A DNA stretch of 64,000 nt, from positions 36,400-100,399 of the forward strand of contig NZ_BMWH01000028.1 in NCBI RefSeq assembly GCF_014651135.1, given 5' to 3'. The notes under the pieces are model-generated. The model was not told the origin of the DNA. It worked only from the letters and a program-made list of their open reading frames with translations, and did not search any database. Both the position numbers and the translations under genes were made by a program. This document shows positions 36,291 to 44,733 of this stretch, piece by piece (positions within the stretch are counted from its first letter, which is position 1; each line of letters opens with the position of its first letter). The stretch is from Streptomyces echinoruber. Lineage in GTDB: Bacteria; Actinomycetota; Actinomycetes; Streptomycetales; Streptomycetaceae.

Positions 36291-36341
36291 GCTGCCGACT
36301 GGGAAAAGCTGCCGACTGGGAAGAGCCGCCGACTGGGAAGA
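36291..36341. repeat. 17-base tandem repeat, 3 copies
   Basis: Three copies of GCTGCCGACTGGGAAGA (with one or two changes) begin directly after the Uma2 stop codon. Confidence 0.92.
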
Positions 36342-36373
36342 GCCGGCCCGGCAGACCGGGGCGGTCCGCTCCG

Positions 36374-36760
36374 ATGAGTTGCCGCCACCCCGCCGGTCTA
36401 CCGACCGTGGACGCGACGACACCGCCCGTGCTGAGGCTCGCCGGACCCGTCCCCCGGGAGGCCGTGCCGGGGTTGTGCGGTCAGGTCGGGGCGCTGCTGC
36501 GGGCCCCGGGGACGCGGGTCGTGGTCTGCGACGTCGGCGGGGTCGGACCGCCGGGCCTGGGCGTCGTCGACCTGCTGGCGCGGCTGCAGCTCGCCGCGCG
36601 CCGGGCCGGGGGACGCATCCGGCTGTGGGACGCCGATCCGGCGCTACTGAGGCTGCTCGACCTGGTCGGGCTCGTCTTCGAGACGGAGGGGCAGGCCGAA
36701 CAGCGGGAACCACCGCTGCGTGTCCAGAAAGCAGTGGAACCCCGTGATCCGGCCGTCTGA
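36374..36760 (+). CDS. STAS domain protein, possible anti-sigma factor antagonist
   Basis: The 128-residue protein has a STAS-like core: VLRLAGPVPREAVPGL, VVVCDVGGVGPPGLGVVDLLARLQLAARRAGGRIRLWDADPALLRLLDLVGL (quoted here only as landmarks VVVCDVGGVG and LLARLQLAARRAG). In classical antagonists a phosphorylatable serine follows the second strand; here the equivalent stretch is GPPGLGVV with no serine. Its last 117 bases overlap the 3' end of the convergent sigma factor gene on the other strand. Confidence 0.65.
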   Translation: MSCRHPAGLPTVDATTPPVLRLAGPVPREAVPGLCGQVGALLRAPGTRVVVCDVGGVGPPGLGVVDLLARLQLAARRAGGRIRLWDADPALLRLLDLVGLVFETEGQAEQREPPLRVQKAVEPRDPAV

Positions 36761-37669
36761 TATCTCCAGCACCTGGACCGCCCACGCGGCGAAACCGCCG
36801 CCCTCCGGATCGGGCTTGTAGTGGGCGAAGGCGGGCAGGCCGTTGGCCCGCACCGGCCGCAGACGGGAGCCCGCACAGCCGGCGCCGAGGGTGGTCATGA
36901 ACCCGGTGATGTCCGCCGGGCCCGCCAGCCACAGGTCGAACGGCGGCATCGTCATCACCGCGTCCTCGTGCAGCAGTGCCGTCAGCGCCGCCATGTCGTA
37001 CCCCTCGAACGCCGCCACGTAGCGCTCCAGGAGCTTGCGCTGCTCCTCGTCCAGCGGGTCGGACACCTCCGCCTCGGCACCCCGGTCGGCCCGCTCGGCG
37101 AGCGTCGCCCGCGCCCGCTGCAGCGCGCTGTTGACCGAGGCCACCGTGGTGCCCAGCAGCTCGGCGACCTCGCTCGCCCGCCACGCCAGCACCTCGCGCA
37201 GGATCAGCACCGCCCGCTGCCGGGGCGGCAACTGCTGCAGCGCCGCCATGAACGCCAGCCGCACCGACTCCTTGGCCACGGCCGCCTCCGCGGGGTCGTC
37301 GGTCGTCGGCAGCACCCGCGCGTCCGGCACCGGCTCCAGCCACGTGTGGTCCGGGCGGGGCGTCAGGGCCGCCTGCGCCAGCGGCGTCGACTCCGTCAGG
37401 TCCATCGGCCGCGCCCGCTTGTTCCCGGCGGCCAGCATGTCCAGGCAGACGTTGGTCGCGATCCGGTACAGCCAGGAGCGGAGGCTGGAGCGGCCCTCGA
37501 ACCTGTCGTAGCCACGCCAGGCCCGCACGAGGGTGTCCTGCACCGCGTCCTCGGCCTCGAAGGAGGAGCCCAGCATCCGGTAGCAGTACCCGGTCAGTTC
37601 GACCCGGTGCTTCTCCAGCGCGGCTTCCAGATCCGGTGCCGCGGTCGTCGTCGCCGTACCGTCGCTCAT
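36644..37669 (-). CDS. SigG-like sigma factor with C-terminal SnoaL domain
   Basis: The 341-residue protein has sigma region 2 (GYCYRMLGSSFEAEDAVQDTLVRAW, about 27-51; LYRIATNVCLDML) and region 4 (LQQLPPRQRAVLILREVL, ASEVAELLGTTVASVNSALQRAR, about 140-190). A SnoaL-like domain of about 130 residues follows (LLERYVAAFEGYDMAALTALL, ISDGRITGFHCFLDTQRWFPLFGLP). The layout matches the SigG/TIGR02960 type, in which the fused domain is thought to replace a separate anti-sigma factor. The ATG is at 37669. Its 3' end overlaps the STAS gene. Confidence 0.88.
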   Translation of the reverse strand: MSDGTATTTAAPDLEAALEKHRVELTGYCYRMLGSSFEAEDAVQDTLVRAWRGYDRFEGRSSLRSWLYRIATNVCLDMLAAGNKRARPMDLTESTPLAQAALTPRPDHTWLEPVPDARVLPTTDDPAEAAVAKESVRLAFMAALQQLPPRQRAVLILREVLAWRASEVAELLGTTVASVNSALQRARATLAERADRGAEAEVSDPLDEEQRKLLERYVAAFEGYDMAALTALLHEDAVMTMPPFDLWLAGPADITGFMTTLGAGCAGSRLRPVRANGLPAFAHYKPDPEGGGFAAWAVQVLEISDGRITGFHCFLDTQRWFPLFGLPLRLEDEPDQVEQPQ

Positions 37670-37831
37670 CGCGTCCCCCTGTGGCCGCTCCAGGCCGACG
37701 CGCCTCCTTGTGCGCCGACACCTTGGAAGCTACCGCAGCCCACTGACAACGGCCCCCGGAGCGAGGAAAACCCCAGGTGGGAGGAGAGGGGAAGGAAGGG
37801 GGAGGAAGGGGAAGGAACGGCGCGTCCGGTG

Positions 37832-39169
37832 CTACGCCGCTACCGGCTCGCGCCGCGCCGCCGCCCGTGCCGCCCGCGACCCGGCCAGGGTGATCGCGCC
37901 GACCCCGAGTACCGCCAGCAGCCCGACGCCCACCGTCCCGGCCCAGCCGCCCGCGTGGAAGGCCACCGCGCCGAGCGTGCTGCCCGCGCTGGAGCCGACG
38001 TAGTAGGCGGACTGGTACAGGGCCGAGGCCTGGGCGCGGCCGTGCGCGGCGGCCTTGCTGACCGCGGAGGACGCCACCGCGTGGCCCGCGAAGAAGCCCG
38101 CGGTGATCAGGACCAGGCCGAGCAGGACCAGGGGGAGGGAGCCCACCAGGGACAGCAGCAGCCCGCCCGCCGTCGTCCCGCCCGCCAGGTACAGGGCACC
38201 GCGGCGGCCGAAGCGGCCGACCAGGCGGCCCGCCGCCGACGCCGACACCGTGCCGACGAGGTACACCAGGAAGATCGAGCCGATGATGCCCTGCGGGAGG
38301 GAGAACGGCGCCTCGGTCAGGCGGTAGCCGATGACCGTGTAGACGCCGCCGAACACCGCCATGAACAGCGCGCCGATCGCGTACAGGCGGCGCAGCAGCG
38401 GACGGGACAGGTGGGCGCGGACCGTGCCGGCCAGCACGCGCGGGCGCAGCGACCCCGGCGTGAAGTGGCGCGGCGCCGGCAGCAGCAGCCGGAAGGCGAC
38501 GGCGCACACCACCGCGATCACACCGATCATGCCGACCGCGGCCCGCCAGCCCCACGCCTGCGCGACCCAGCCGGTGACGACCCGGCCGCTCATGCCGCCG
38601 ACGCTGTTGCCGGCGACGAACAACCCGATCGCGGTCACCAGCACCGTGGGCCGGACCTCCTCCGCCAGGTACGCCTGCGCCGAGGCCGGCAGGCCGGCCA
38701 GCGCCGCGCCCTGCAGCGCCCGCAGCGCCACCAGCGCGCCCAGCGACGGCGCGAACGGCACCAGCAGGCCGACCGTCACCGCGACCGCCAGCGAGGCGGT
38801 CATGACCGTGCGCCGCCCGAACCGTTCCGACAGCGCGCTCATCGGCAGCACGAACACCGCCAGGCCGCCGGTCGCGGCCGCCACCGTCCAGCTCGCCTCG
38901 CTCGCCGTCACGCGGAACTCGCCGGAGATCAGCGGCAGCAGCGCCTGCGTGGAGTACAGCAGCGCGAACGTGGCGACGCCCGCGAGGAAGAGGGCGAGGC
39001 TCATCCGGCGGTAGCCGGGGCCGCCCGGGGCCATGCGCGAGCCGGCTGCGGAGACGGCGGAAGCAGGGACGGCGGAAGCGGGGACGGCGGAAGCAGGTGC
39101 GGTGGAAGCGGGGACGGCGGAAGCGGCGGCGCCCACGGCCGTGGACGCCTCGGTATCGGCGGGAGTCAT
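37832..39169 (-). CDS. Major facilitator superfamily transporter
   Basis: The 445-residue protein has 12 predicted helices and the MFS motif ALSERFGRRTVM after helix 2, repeated as GRLVGRFGRRGALYL in the second half. The start MSLALFLAGVATFALLYSTQALLPLI resembles YnfM-like exporters. Residues 10-40 are an Ala-Ser-Val-Pro repeat (ASAVPASAVPASAVS) coded by 15-base units at about 39050-39125. The ATG at 39169 faces a divergent LysR gene 63 bases away, which is likely its regulator. The substrate is unknown. Confidence 0.87.
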   Translation of the reverse strand: MTPADTEASTAVGAAASAVPASTAPASAVPASAVPASAVSAAGSRMAPGGPGYRRMSLALFLAGVATFALLYSTQALLPLISGEFRVTASEASWTVAAATGGLAVFVLPMSALSERFGRRTVMTASLAVAVTVGLLVPFAPSLGALVALRALQGAALAGLPASAQAYLAEEVRPTVLVTAIGLFVAGNSVGGMSGRVVTGWVAQAWGWRAAVGMIGVIAVVCAVAFRLLLPAPRHFTPGSLRPRVLAGTVRAHLSRPLLRRLYAIGALFMAVFGGVYTVIGYRLTEAPFSLPQGIIGSIFLVYLVGTVSASAAGRLVGRFGRRGALYLAGGTTAGGLLLSLVGSLPLVLLGLVLITAGFFAGHAVASSAVSKAAAHGRAQASALYQSAYYVGSSAGSTLGAVAFHAGGWAGTVGVGLLAVLGVGAITLAGSRAARAAARREPVAA

Positions 39170-39219
39170 GCCTCGAACGTAGGAACGGCCGCGCTGATCC
39201 GTCCAATGCACGGATTCCC

Positions 39220-39225
39220 CATAAT
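39220..39225 (+). promoter_or_regulatory. -10 box of a leaderless promoter for the LysR gene
   Basis: CATAAT lies 7 bases before the ATG at 39233, with no ribosome binding site between. The divergent gap (39170-39232) should also hold the LysR binding site. Confidence 0.45.
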
Positions 39226-39232
39226 CGTTCCC

Positions 39233-40240
39233 ATGGTGCATGAACCGAGGTCACGAGGCTCCCTGTCACGGTCCAGTGACACACAACTCATCCGGGCGAC
39301 ATCCCGCCGGGCCGGGAACCGCGCGCCCGGCGACCCGGACGACCTCGTCCTGCGCCTCGCCCCCCGCCTCGCCTACTTCGCCGGCGTCGCCCGCACCGAG
39401 CACGTCACCCGGGCCGCGCAGGAGATGCAGGTGCCGCAGTCGACGCTCTCCCGCGCCCTGGCCCGCCTCGAGGCGGATCTGGGCGTCGACCTGTTCGCCC
39501 GCCGCGGCCGCACCGTCTCGCTCACCCCGGCCGGCCGCACGTTCCTCGCCTCCGTCGAGCGGGCCCTCGCCGAGGTCGAGCGGGCCGCCGAGGAGGTCCG
39601 CGCCGACGCCGACCCGGCCACCGGCAAGGTCGCCTTCGGCTTCCTGCACACCCTGGGCGCCGAGACCGTGCCCGGCCTCATCCACGCCTTCCGCGCCGAC
39701 CACCCCCGCGTCCGCTTCAGCCTCGTCCAGAACTACGGCGAGGCCATGCTCGAAGGTCTCCGGGCCGGCGCGCTCGACCTCTGCCTGACCTCCCCGGTGC
39801 CCGACGCCCCCGACCTCGTCGCGCGCCGCCTCGACGAGCAGAAGCTCCGCCTCGTCGTCCCCGCCGACCACCGCCTCGCCGCCCGCCGCCGCATCCGCCT
39901 CGCCGAGGCCGCCGACGAGACCTTCGTCACCCTCGAACCCGGCTACGGCCTGCGCCGCATCACCGACGCCCTGTGCCGCGAGGCCGGCTTCACACCCCGG
40001 GTCGCCTTCGAGGGCGAGGAGGCCGAGACGCTGCGGGGCCTGGTCGCGGCCGGCCTCGGCGTGGCCCTGCTGCCCCCGCCCACGGTCCCGCGCCCGGGCG
40101 TGGTCGAACTGACCGTCACCGCCCCGCGCGCGGTCCGTGAGATCGGCGTCGCCTGGCTGAAGGACCGCCCGGACACACCCCCGGTGGCCGCCTTCAAGAA
40201 GTTCCTGCTCTCCCGGCGGGGCAACCTGATCCCCGGTTAG
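39233..40240 (+). CDS. LysR family transcriptional regulator
   Basis: The 335-residue protein has an N-terminal winged helix-turn-helix: LAYFAGVARTEHVTRAAQEM, QSTLSRALARLEADLGVDLFARRGRTVSLT (landmarks at residues about 43-95). The substrate-binding domain follows (KVAFGFLHTLGAETVPGLI, to the C-terminus). About 40 extra residues precede the HTH. It is divergent from the MFS exporter, a common arrangement in which the regulator activates the exporter in response to its substrate. Translation appears leaderless. Confidence 0.9.
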   Translation: MVHEPRSRGSLSRSSDTQLIRATSRRAGNRAPGDPDDLVLRLAPRLAYFAGVARTEHVTRAAQEMQVPQSTLSRALARLEADLGVDLFARRGRTVSLTPAGRTFLASVERALAEVERAAEEVRADADPATGKVAFGFLHTLGAETVPGLIHAFRADHPRVRFSLVQNYGEAMLEGLRAGALDLCLTSPVPDAPDLVARRLDEQKLRLVVPADHRLAARRRIRLAEAADETFVTLEPGYGLRRITDALCREAGFTPRVAFEGEEAETLRGLVAAGLGVALLPPPTVPRPGVVELTVTAPRAVREIGVAWLKDRPDTPPVAAFKKFLLSRRGNLIPG

Positions 40241-40311
40241 AAGGGCACCCCGGGCCAGGGCGGCACCCCCGGTCGGGGGCGGCACCCGGGCACGGCACCC
40301 TCGGTCACAGA

Positions 40312-41082
40312 TCAGGAACGGCGGGAGCTCCACGACTGCCCGAACCCCGCGGCCAGCGGCATCCGCAGGCCTATGGGCGGCGGTGCGGCCAGCGCGTCCT
40401 GCACCGGCCGGGACAGCGGCCGCCCGAACAGCGCCCCCATGACGAAGTCCTCGGCGAGCGCGAGGACTTCGTGGCGGTAGTGGCGCAACCCGTGGCCGTC
40501 GGCGTGCACTTCGAACCGGCACACCTCCCGGTTCGCCTTCTTCGCCCGCGCCGCGAGCCGGAACGACAACTCCGGGTCGGTGCGCCGGTCGTTGGTGCCG
40601 TGCACGATCAGCACCCGGCGCCCGACGAGCTGCTTCACCGGTTCGGGTGGCGCGGCGACGTCGTCCTCCGGCAGCCAGGGCGCGATCGCCACCACGGAGT
40701 TGACGGCCTCGTGCCCGCCCGCGTGCAGCGCCGCCCGCCCGCCCATGCCGATCCCGGCCAGGCAGACGGGCACGTCGCCGTAGCGCCGTACGACCTCCTC
40801 GGCGGCCCAGGCGGCGTCCCGGGCCAGGTGCGCCTCGCTGCCGTTCCAGCCGCGGAAGCGGTAATGGACCGGGTGCGCGGCGAGCCCCTCGGCGCGGCCC
40901 GCCCGGGCCAGCCGGCGGCCCAGCGCGCGCACCAGCCCCGCCGTCCGCAGGGCGGTGGGCCGCCGGCCGGAGACCTCCTCGCCGCCGGGAAGCAGCAGCA
41001 CCACCCCGCTCACCGTTTCCGGATCCGGACCGACCGTCCTCCCCAGCCGGGCCGTACGAACCGGCGTCGCTTGCTGTCCCAT
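40312..41082 (-). CDS. Alpha/beta hydrolase-fold protein without nucleophilic serine
   Basis: The 256-residue protein resembles dienelactone hydrolase-type alpha/beta hydrolases: VVLLLPGGEEVS at the oxyanion strand, CLAGIGMGGRAALHAGGH at the nucleophile elbow, VLIVHGTNDRRTDPE for the acid and EVHADGHGLRHYRHEV for the histidine. The elbow reads G-I-G-M-G, so the usual serine is glycine. It may be inactive or use another residue. The ATG at 41082 is divergent from the adenosine deaminase gene. No signal peptide. Confidence 0.75.
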   Translation of the reverse strand: MGQQATPVRTARLGRTVGPDPETVSGVVLLLPGGEEVSGRRPTALRTAGLVRALGRRLARAGRAEGLAAHPVHYRFRGWNGSEAHLARDAAWAAEEVVRRYGDVPVCLAGIGMGGRAALHAGGHEAVNSVVAIAPWLPEDDVAAPPEPVKQLVGRRVLIVHGTNDRRTDPELSFRLAARAKKANREVCRFEVHADGHGLRHYRHEVLALAEDFVMGALFGRPLSRPVQDALAAPPPIGLRMPLAAGFGQSWSSRRS

Positions 41083-41167
41083 GACAGAACATTCTCAGAA
41101 GCGCGGGTGTACGCCACCCCGCCGTGCGGTCACCGTTACGTATCGACGGATGTGTACACCTCGGCCT

Positions 41168-41179
41168 CTACGCGCGTAG
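41168..41179. promoter_or_regulatory. Nucleoside-regulon palindrome, site 4 (perfect)
   Basis: CTACGCGCGTAG lies 13 bases before the -10 box TACAGT (41193-41198), in the -35 to -10 interval of the adenosine deaminase promoter. TACAGT ends 6 bases before the ATG, so this mRNA looks leaderless. Confidence 0.82.
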
Positions 41180-41204
41180 GGGGTGTAGGGGTTACAGTGC
41201 GGAA

Positions 41205-42359
41205 ATGACGCGCCAGACTGCCCAGACCGGCCGTACCCCGACGCCGGACCAGATCCGCCGGGCGCCGAAGGTACTGCTGCACGACCACCTCGACGGTGGG
41301 CTTCGCCCGGGGACGATCGTCGACCTCGCCCGTGAGACGGGCTACCCGCACCTGCCCGAGACCGACCCGGACAAGCTCGGCACATGGTTCCACGAGGCCG
41401 CCGACTCCGGGTCGCTGGAGCGGTATCTGGAGACCTTCTCGCACACCGTCGCCGTGATGCAGACGCGTGAGGCGCTCGTGCGGGTGGCCGCCGAGTGCGC
41501 CGAGGACCTCGCCGAGGACGGAGTCGTCTACGCCGAGGTGCGCTACGCCCCCGAGCAGCACCTGCAGGGCGGGCTGAGCCTGGAGGAGGTCGTCGAAGCC
41601 GTCAATGAGGGCTTCCGGCAGGGGGAGCGCCGGGCCCGGGAGAACGGCCACCGCATCCGGGTGGGCGCCCTGCTCACCGCGATGCGGCACGCCGCCCGCG
41701 CCCTGGAGATCGCCGAACTCGCCAACCGCTACCGCGACGCGGGCGTCGTCGGCTTCGACATCGCCGGCGCCGAGGCCGGCTACCCGCCCACCCGGCACCT
41801 GGACGCCTTCGAGTACCTGAAGCGGGAGAACAACCACTTCACCATCCACGCCGGCGAGGCCTTCGGCCTGCCGTCGATCTGGCAGGCCCTGCAGTGGTGC
41901 GGCGCCGACCGGCTGGGGCACGGCGTGCGCATCATCGACGACATCGAGGTCGGCGACGACGGTTCGGTGAAGCTCGGCCGGCTGGCGGCGTACGTGCGCG
42001 ACAAGCGGATCCCGCTGGAACTGTGCCCCACCTCGAACCTGCAGACCGGTGCCGCGGCCTCGTACGCCGAGCACCCCATCGGGCTGCTGCGCCGGCTGCT
42101 GTTCCGGGCCACCGTGAACACGGACAACCGGCTGATGTCCCACACCAGCATGAGCCGGGAGTTCGAGCACCTGGTCGAGGCGTTCGGCTACACGCTCGAC
42201 GACATGCAGTGGTTCACCGTCAACGCCATGAAGTCGGCGTTCATCCCTTTCGATGAACGGCTGGCAATGATCAATGACGTGATCAAGCCGGGGTACGCCG
42301 AGCTGAAGTCCGAATGGCTGTTCCCGCAGGCCGCGTCCACCAGCGGTTTCACCGACTGA
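41205..42359 (+). CDS. add: Adenosine deaminase
   Basis: The 384-residue enzyme converts adenosine and deoxyadenosine to inosine and deoxyinosine. Zinc and active-site motifs are LLHDHLDGGLRP (HxH), TIHAGEAFGLPSI, DRLGHGVRI and ATVNTDNRLMSHTSM; the usual NTDDP is NTDN here. RQYAPEQH is present as VRYAPEQHLQGG. The ATG is placed 6 bases after the -10 box. A perfect copy of the nucleoside palindrome lies upstream. Product inosine would feed the purine nucleoside phosphorylase at 58381. Confidence 0.93.
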   Translation: MTRQTAQTGRTPTPDQIRRAPKVLLHDHLDGGLRPGTIVDLARETGYPHLPETDPDKLGTWFHEAADSGSLERYLETFSHTVAVMQTREALVRVAAECAEDLAEDGVVYAEVRYAPEQHLQGGLSLEEVVEAVNEGFRQGERRARENGHRIRVGALLTAMRHAARALEIAELANRYRDAGVVGFDIAGAEAGYPPTRHLDAFEYLKRENNHFTIHAGEAFGLPSIWQALQWCGADRLGHGVRIIDDIEVGDDGSVKLGRLAAYVRDKRIPLELCPTSNLQTGAAASYAEHPIGLLRRLLFRATVNTDNRLMSHTSMSREFEHLVEAFGYTLDDMQWFTVNAMKSAFIPFDERLAMINDVIKPGYAELKSEWLFPQAASTSGFTD

Positions 42360-42506
42360 GAGGGAACCCGGGGGAGCACCGGGTGCGGGCGGGCTTTCAC
42401 CGGTCGTCCGCATTCCGGTGTTTGCGGTGAGCGGTGCGCCGTGTTTGGGTCGTGACCCGCTCCTCCCCGTCATCCCCCTCCGGGCTCCCTCAAGGACGCA
42501 CTCACC

Positions 42507-42920
42507 ATGAAGCTGCCTGCTGCCAAGACCCTCGGTGTCGCCGCTCTCGGTGCCGTTTTCGCCGCGAGCGGCGCCGGTGCCGCCCACGCCGCTCTTCCCG
42601 ACGCCGGACCGGTCCTGGATACCGCGGGCAGGACGCTCCCGGCGGAGCGGCTCTCCGCCGCGGTCCCGGGCGGCGGGGCACTCGGCCGGGCCCGTCCGGT
42701 GGCCGAACGCGGGCCGGCCACCGCGAAGCCGGTCGCCGAACGTGGACTGGCCGCCACCGGGCCGGTGGCCGAGCGCGGACTGGCCACCGCGGAGCCGGTC
42801 GCCGAGCGCCTCCTGGAGGACGGCCTCGCCGCACCGGTGGACCGGCTGCTCGGCGGCCTGCCGGTGCAGGGCCTGCCGATGCGCGGCGTCGGCGTCAACG
42901 GACTGCCGGTCGGCAACTGA
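42507..42920 (+). CDS. Small secreted protein with 11-residue repeats
   Basis: The 137-residue protein has a clear signal peptide (MKLPAAKTLGVAALGAVFAA, cleavage likely after AHA at about residue 28). The mature part holds four imperfect repeats of about 11 residues ending PVAERG (RPVAERGPATA, KPVAERGLAAT, GPVAERGLATA, EPVAERLLEDG), then a Leu/Gly/Val-rich end. It is a Streptomyces-type small exported protein; no function known to me. A hairpin terminator follows. A similar small exported protein lies at 49407. Confidence 0.75.
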   Translation: MKLPAAKTLGVAALGAVFAASGAGAAHAALPDAGPVLDTAGRTLPAERLSAAVPGGGALGRARPVAERGPATAKPVAERGLAATGPVAERGLATAEPVAERLLEDGLAAPVDRLLGGLPVQGLPMRGVGVNGLPVGN

Positions 42921-42939
42921 ACCACCGTCCCCCCACATG

Positions 42940-42977
42940 CCGTTGGGGCGCACCCTGTCACGGGCGCGCCCCAACGG
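42940..42977. terminator. Hairpin terminator
   Basis: CCGTTGGGGCGC and its perfect complement form a 12-base stem with a 14-base loop between the convergent small exported protein gene and the PspC gene. Confidence 0.82.
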
Positions 42978-43012
42978 TGTTTCCGCGGTGTTCCCGCGGG
43001 CGGACCGCCCGG

Positions 43013-43213
43013 TCACCAGGCGGTGCGGGTCTTGTCCTCCGACGGCAGCAGGATCCACAGCGCCAGGTAGAGCAGGAACTGCGGGCCCGGCAGCAGGCAG
43101 GACAGCAGGAAGATCACGCGCATCGTCGTCGCGGACGTGCCGAAGCGCCGGGCCAGCGCGGCGCACACGCCGCCGATCATGCGGCCGTGGGTGGGGCGGA
43201 CCAGGGAGGTCAT
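43013..43213 (-). CDS. PspC domain protein, 66 aa
   Basis: The small protein has the PspC pattern GRMIGGVCAALARRFGTSAT followed by one or two hydrophobic helices (VIFLLSCLLPGPQFLLYLALWILLP). PspC-domain proteins are small membrane proteins linked to envelope stress. The ATG at 43213 has a GGAG site. It lies downstream of the VanZ gene on the same strand. Confidence 0.88.
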   Translation of the reverse strand: MTSLVRPTHGRMIGGVCAALARRFGTSATTMRVIFLLSCLLPGPQFLLYLALWILLPSEDKTRTAW

Positions 43214-43307
43214 CGCGGGCTCCTTCGTGGACGTCGGCGGGAGGCCCCCGTCGGCTGCCTCCGCTCATGACTCCACGGTAGGGTGACGAAGCGGGCGAAG
43301 CGTCGCT

Positions 43308-43859
43308 CTACGGTGCGATCCCGACCCTGGGAAACGTCGGGGTCGGACCCTGAGCCGGCTCCTCCCGGCGGTCGGCCGGCCGGCCCGCCCGCTGCGCCCT
43401 GCGGCGCAGCCGGGCCCGGGCGGCGGGTACCACGGCGGCGTGCGCGAGCGCCACCCCCACCGTGTTCAGCAGCAGCGCGTCGACGTCCGTGACCTGGCCC
43501 GGCACTCCGGTCTGCAGCAGCTCGATGCCGAGGGAGAGCAGCGCGCCGGCGGCCATCGTGCGCAGCAGCGACGCGAGCGGGGAGACGGCGAGCCGGCCGT
43601 GCGCCATGGGCAGCAGCACGCCCAGCGGCGCGAGCAGCGCCAGCCCCTCGCCGATCCGCAGGCCCGCCTCCGGCCAGCCGAGGGCGAGGTCGGCCCGGAG
43701 GCCCGCCAGCGGCCGCAGGTTGGCGGGCCGCACCCAGGGGACGTCCAGCGGACGCAGCGTGAGCCAGGCGACCAGCGCGAGATGGGCGACGAGGAGGACA
43801 CCTCCGGCCACACGGATGCGGAGCGCGGCGCTGCCGCCGACGGAACCTTGACGCTGCAC
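43308..43859 (-). CDS. VanZ family membrane protein
   Basis: The 183-residue protein has four helices and VanZ-like motifs: ALVAWLTLRPLDVPW, NLRPLAGL, IGEGLALLAPLGVLLPM, LLSLGIELLQ and the acidic QVTDVDALLLNTVG, which is the family signature (DxxDxxxNxxG). VanZ proteins affect glycopeptide sensitivity in some hosts; the role here is unknown. The GTG start follows TAGGGGG. Confidence 0.87.
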   Translation of the reverse strand: MQRQGSVGGSAALRIRVAGGVLLVAHLALVAWLTLRPLDVPWVRPANLRPLAGLRADLALGWPEAGLRIGEGLALLAPLGVLLPMAHGRLAVSPLASLLRTMAAGALLSLGIELLQTGVPGQVTDVDALLLNTVGVALAHAAVVPAARARLRRRAQRAGRPADRREEPAQGPTPTFPRVGIAP

Positions 43860-44109
43860 GCCCCCCTAGACGCGCCCCCGGCGCCTCCGGTTCCGGTCCG
43901 CCGGGTCCTGGTGCGCCGGGTCCTGGTGCGCCGGGCCTTTCCGGCTCCTGGTTCTCTCCGGCTCCCGGTTCTTTCCCCCTACTGGTTCTCTCCGGCTCCC
44001 GGCGCGCCGGTTCTTTCCGACCCACGGCCCGCCGGGTCCTTCCGGCCGCCCGGTGCGCCCGGCCCGGTCCGGCGCCCATCCCAGCACCCGGCCCGTCCCG
44101 GTGCGCGGC
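43860..44109. repeat. Intergenic region with CCGGGTCCTGGT and CCGGTTCTTTCC repeats
   Basis: This 250-base gap between the VanZ and afsQ operons is made of degenerate tandem repeats, first GCGCCGGGTCCTGGT units (about 43895-43935), then CTCCGGCTCCTGGTTCT and similar units. No gene or clear hairpin was found. Confidence 0.7.
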
Positions 44110-44733
44110 TCAGCCCGGCACGACCTCGCTCGACGGCGGTTTCACCGTTCCCGGGCGGGTGCGGACGTCGGACGTGCAGGAGTAGCGGCGCGGCGGCTGC
44201 GTGCCGGGGCCGCCCAGCACCACCGAGCCGTCGCCCTCGGCCGCGGCCGAGTCGGAGAAGGTGCACACGAGCTGGGCGAGGGCGTACGGCGTCAGCTCCT
44301 CCGGCGCGGTGCTCAGCCGCAGGGTCTCCTCGGGGTCCCCGGGGCCGGGGCCGGTGACCGTCATCCCGCCGGGCACGTGCGTCGTGTACCCGGCTCCCCG
44401 CTCGCCGGCCGACGGGGCCGCCGCGAGCTGGTCGAGCAGCCCCTGCGCGACGATGGCGCGCCGCCGGGCGTCCGCCGTGCCCGCCGGGACGCGCACGGTG
44501 CGGTCCACGGCGACCAGTTGCGAGCCGCACAGCAGGAACACCCGCACCGGCACCCCGTGCGAGGACTGCACCGACGGTTCCGGCCCGGTCTGCGAGCACG
44601 GCACCCGGGAGGGCGCCGCGCCGAAGTCCGTCGGCACCTTTGTGGCCCGGATGCCGCATCCGGCGGCCAGCGCGGCGAGCAGCGGTAGGGCGAGCAGTCG
44701 GCGCACGGTCCGTGCGCTGCGTACGGTCCTCAC
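44110..44733 (-). CDS. Lipoprotein encoded with AfsQ1/AfsQ2
   Basis: The 207-residue protein has an N-terminal hydrophobic segment and lipobox LAAGC (about residue 22), then a domain with VPVRVFLLCGSQLVAVDRTV and RRAIVAQGLLDQLAAAPSAGERGAGY that resembles GerM/sporulation-type lipoproteins. It should sit on the outer face of the membrane. The GTG overlaps the afsQ2 stop (GTGA), so it is the third gene of the operon and may modulate signal sensing by AfsQ2. That role is inference. Confidence 0.8.
   Translation of the reverse strand: MRTVRSARTVRRLLALPLLAALAAGCGIRATKVPTDFGAAPSRVPCSQTGPEPSVQSSHGVPVRVFLLCGSQLVAVDRTVRVPAGTADARRRAIVAQGLLDQLAAAPSAGERGAGYTTHVPGGMTVTGPGPGDPEETLRLSTAPEELTPYALAQLVCTFSDSAAAEGDGSVVLGGPGTQPPRRYSCTSDVRTRPGTVKPPSSEVVPG

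Noticed and set aside
36189..39284. A 1000-codon open frame on the minus strand over STAS, sigma factor and MFS genes
   Set aside because: It runs in a different frame from two recognisable genes on the same strand and has no recognisable domains.
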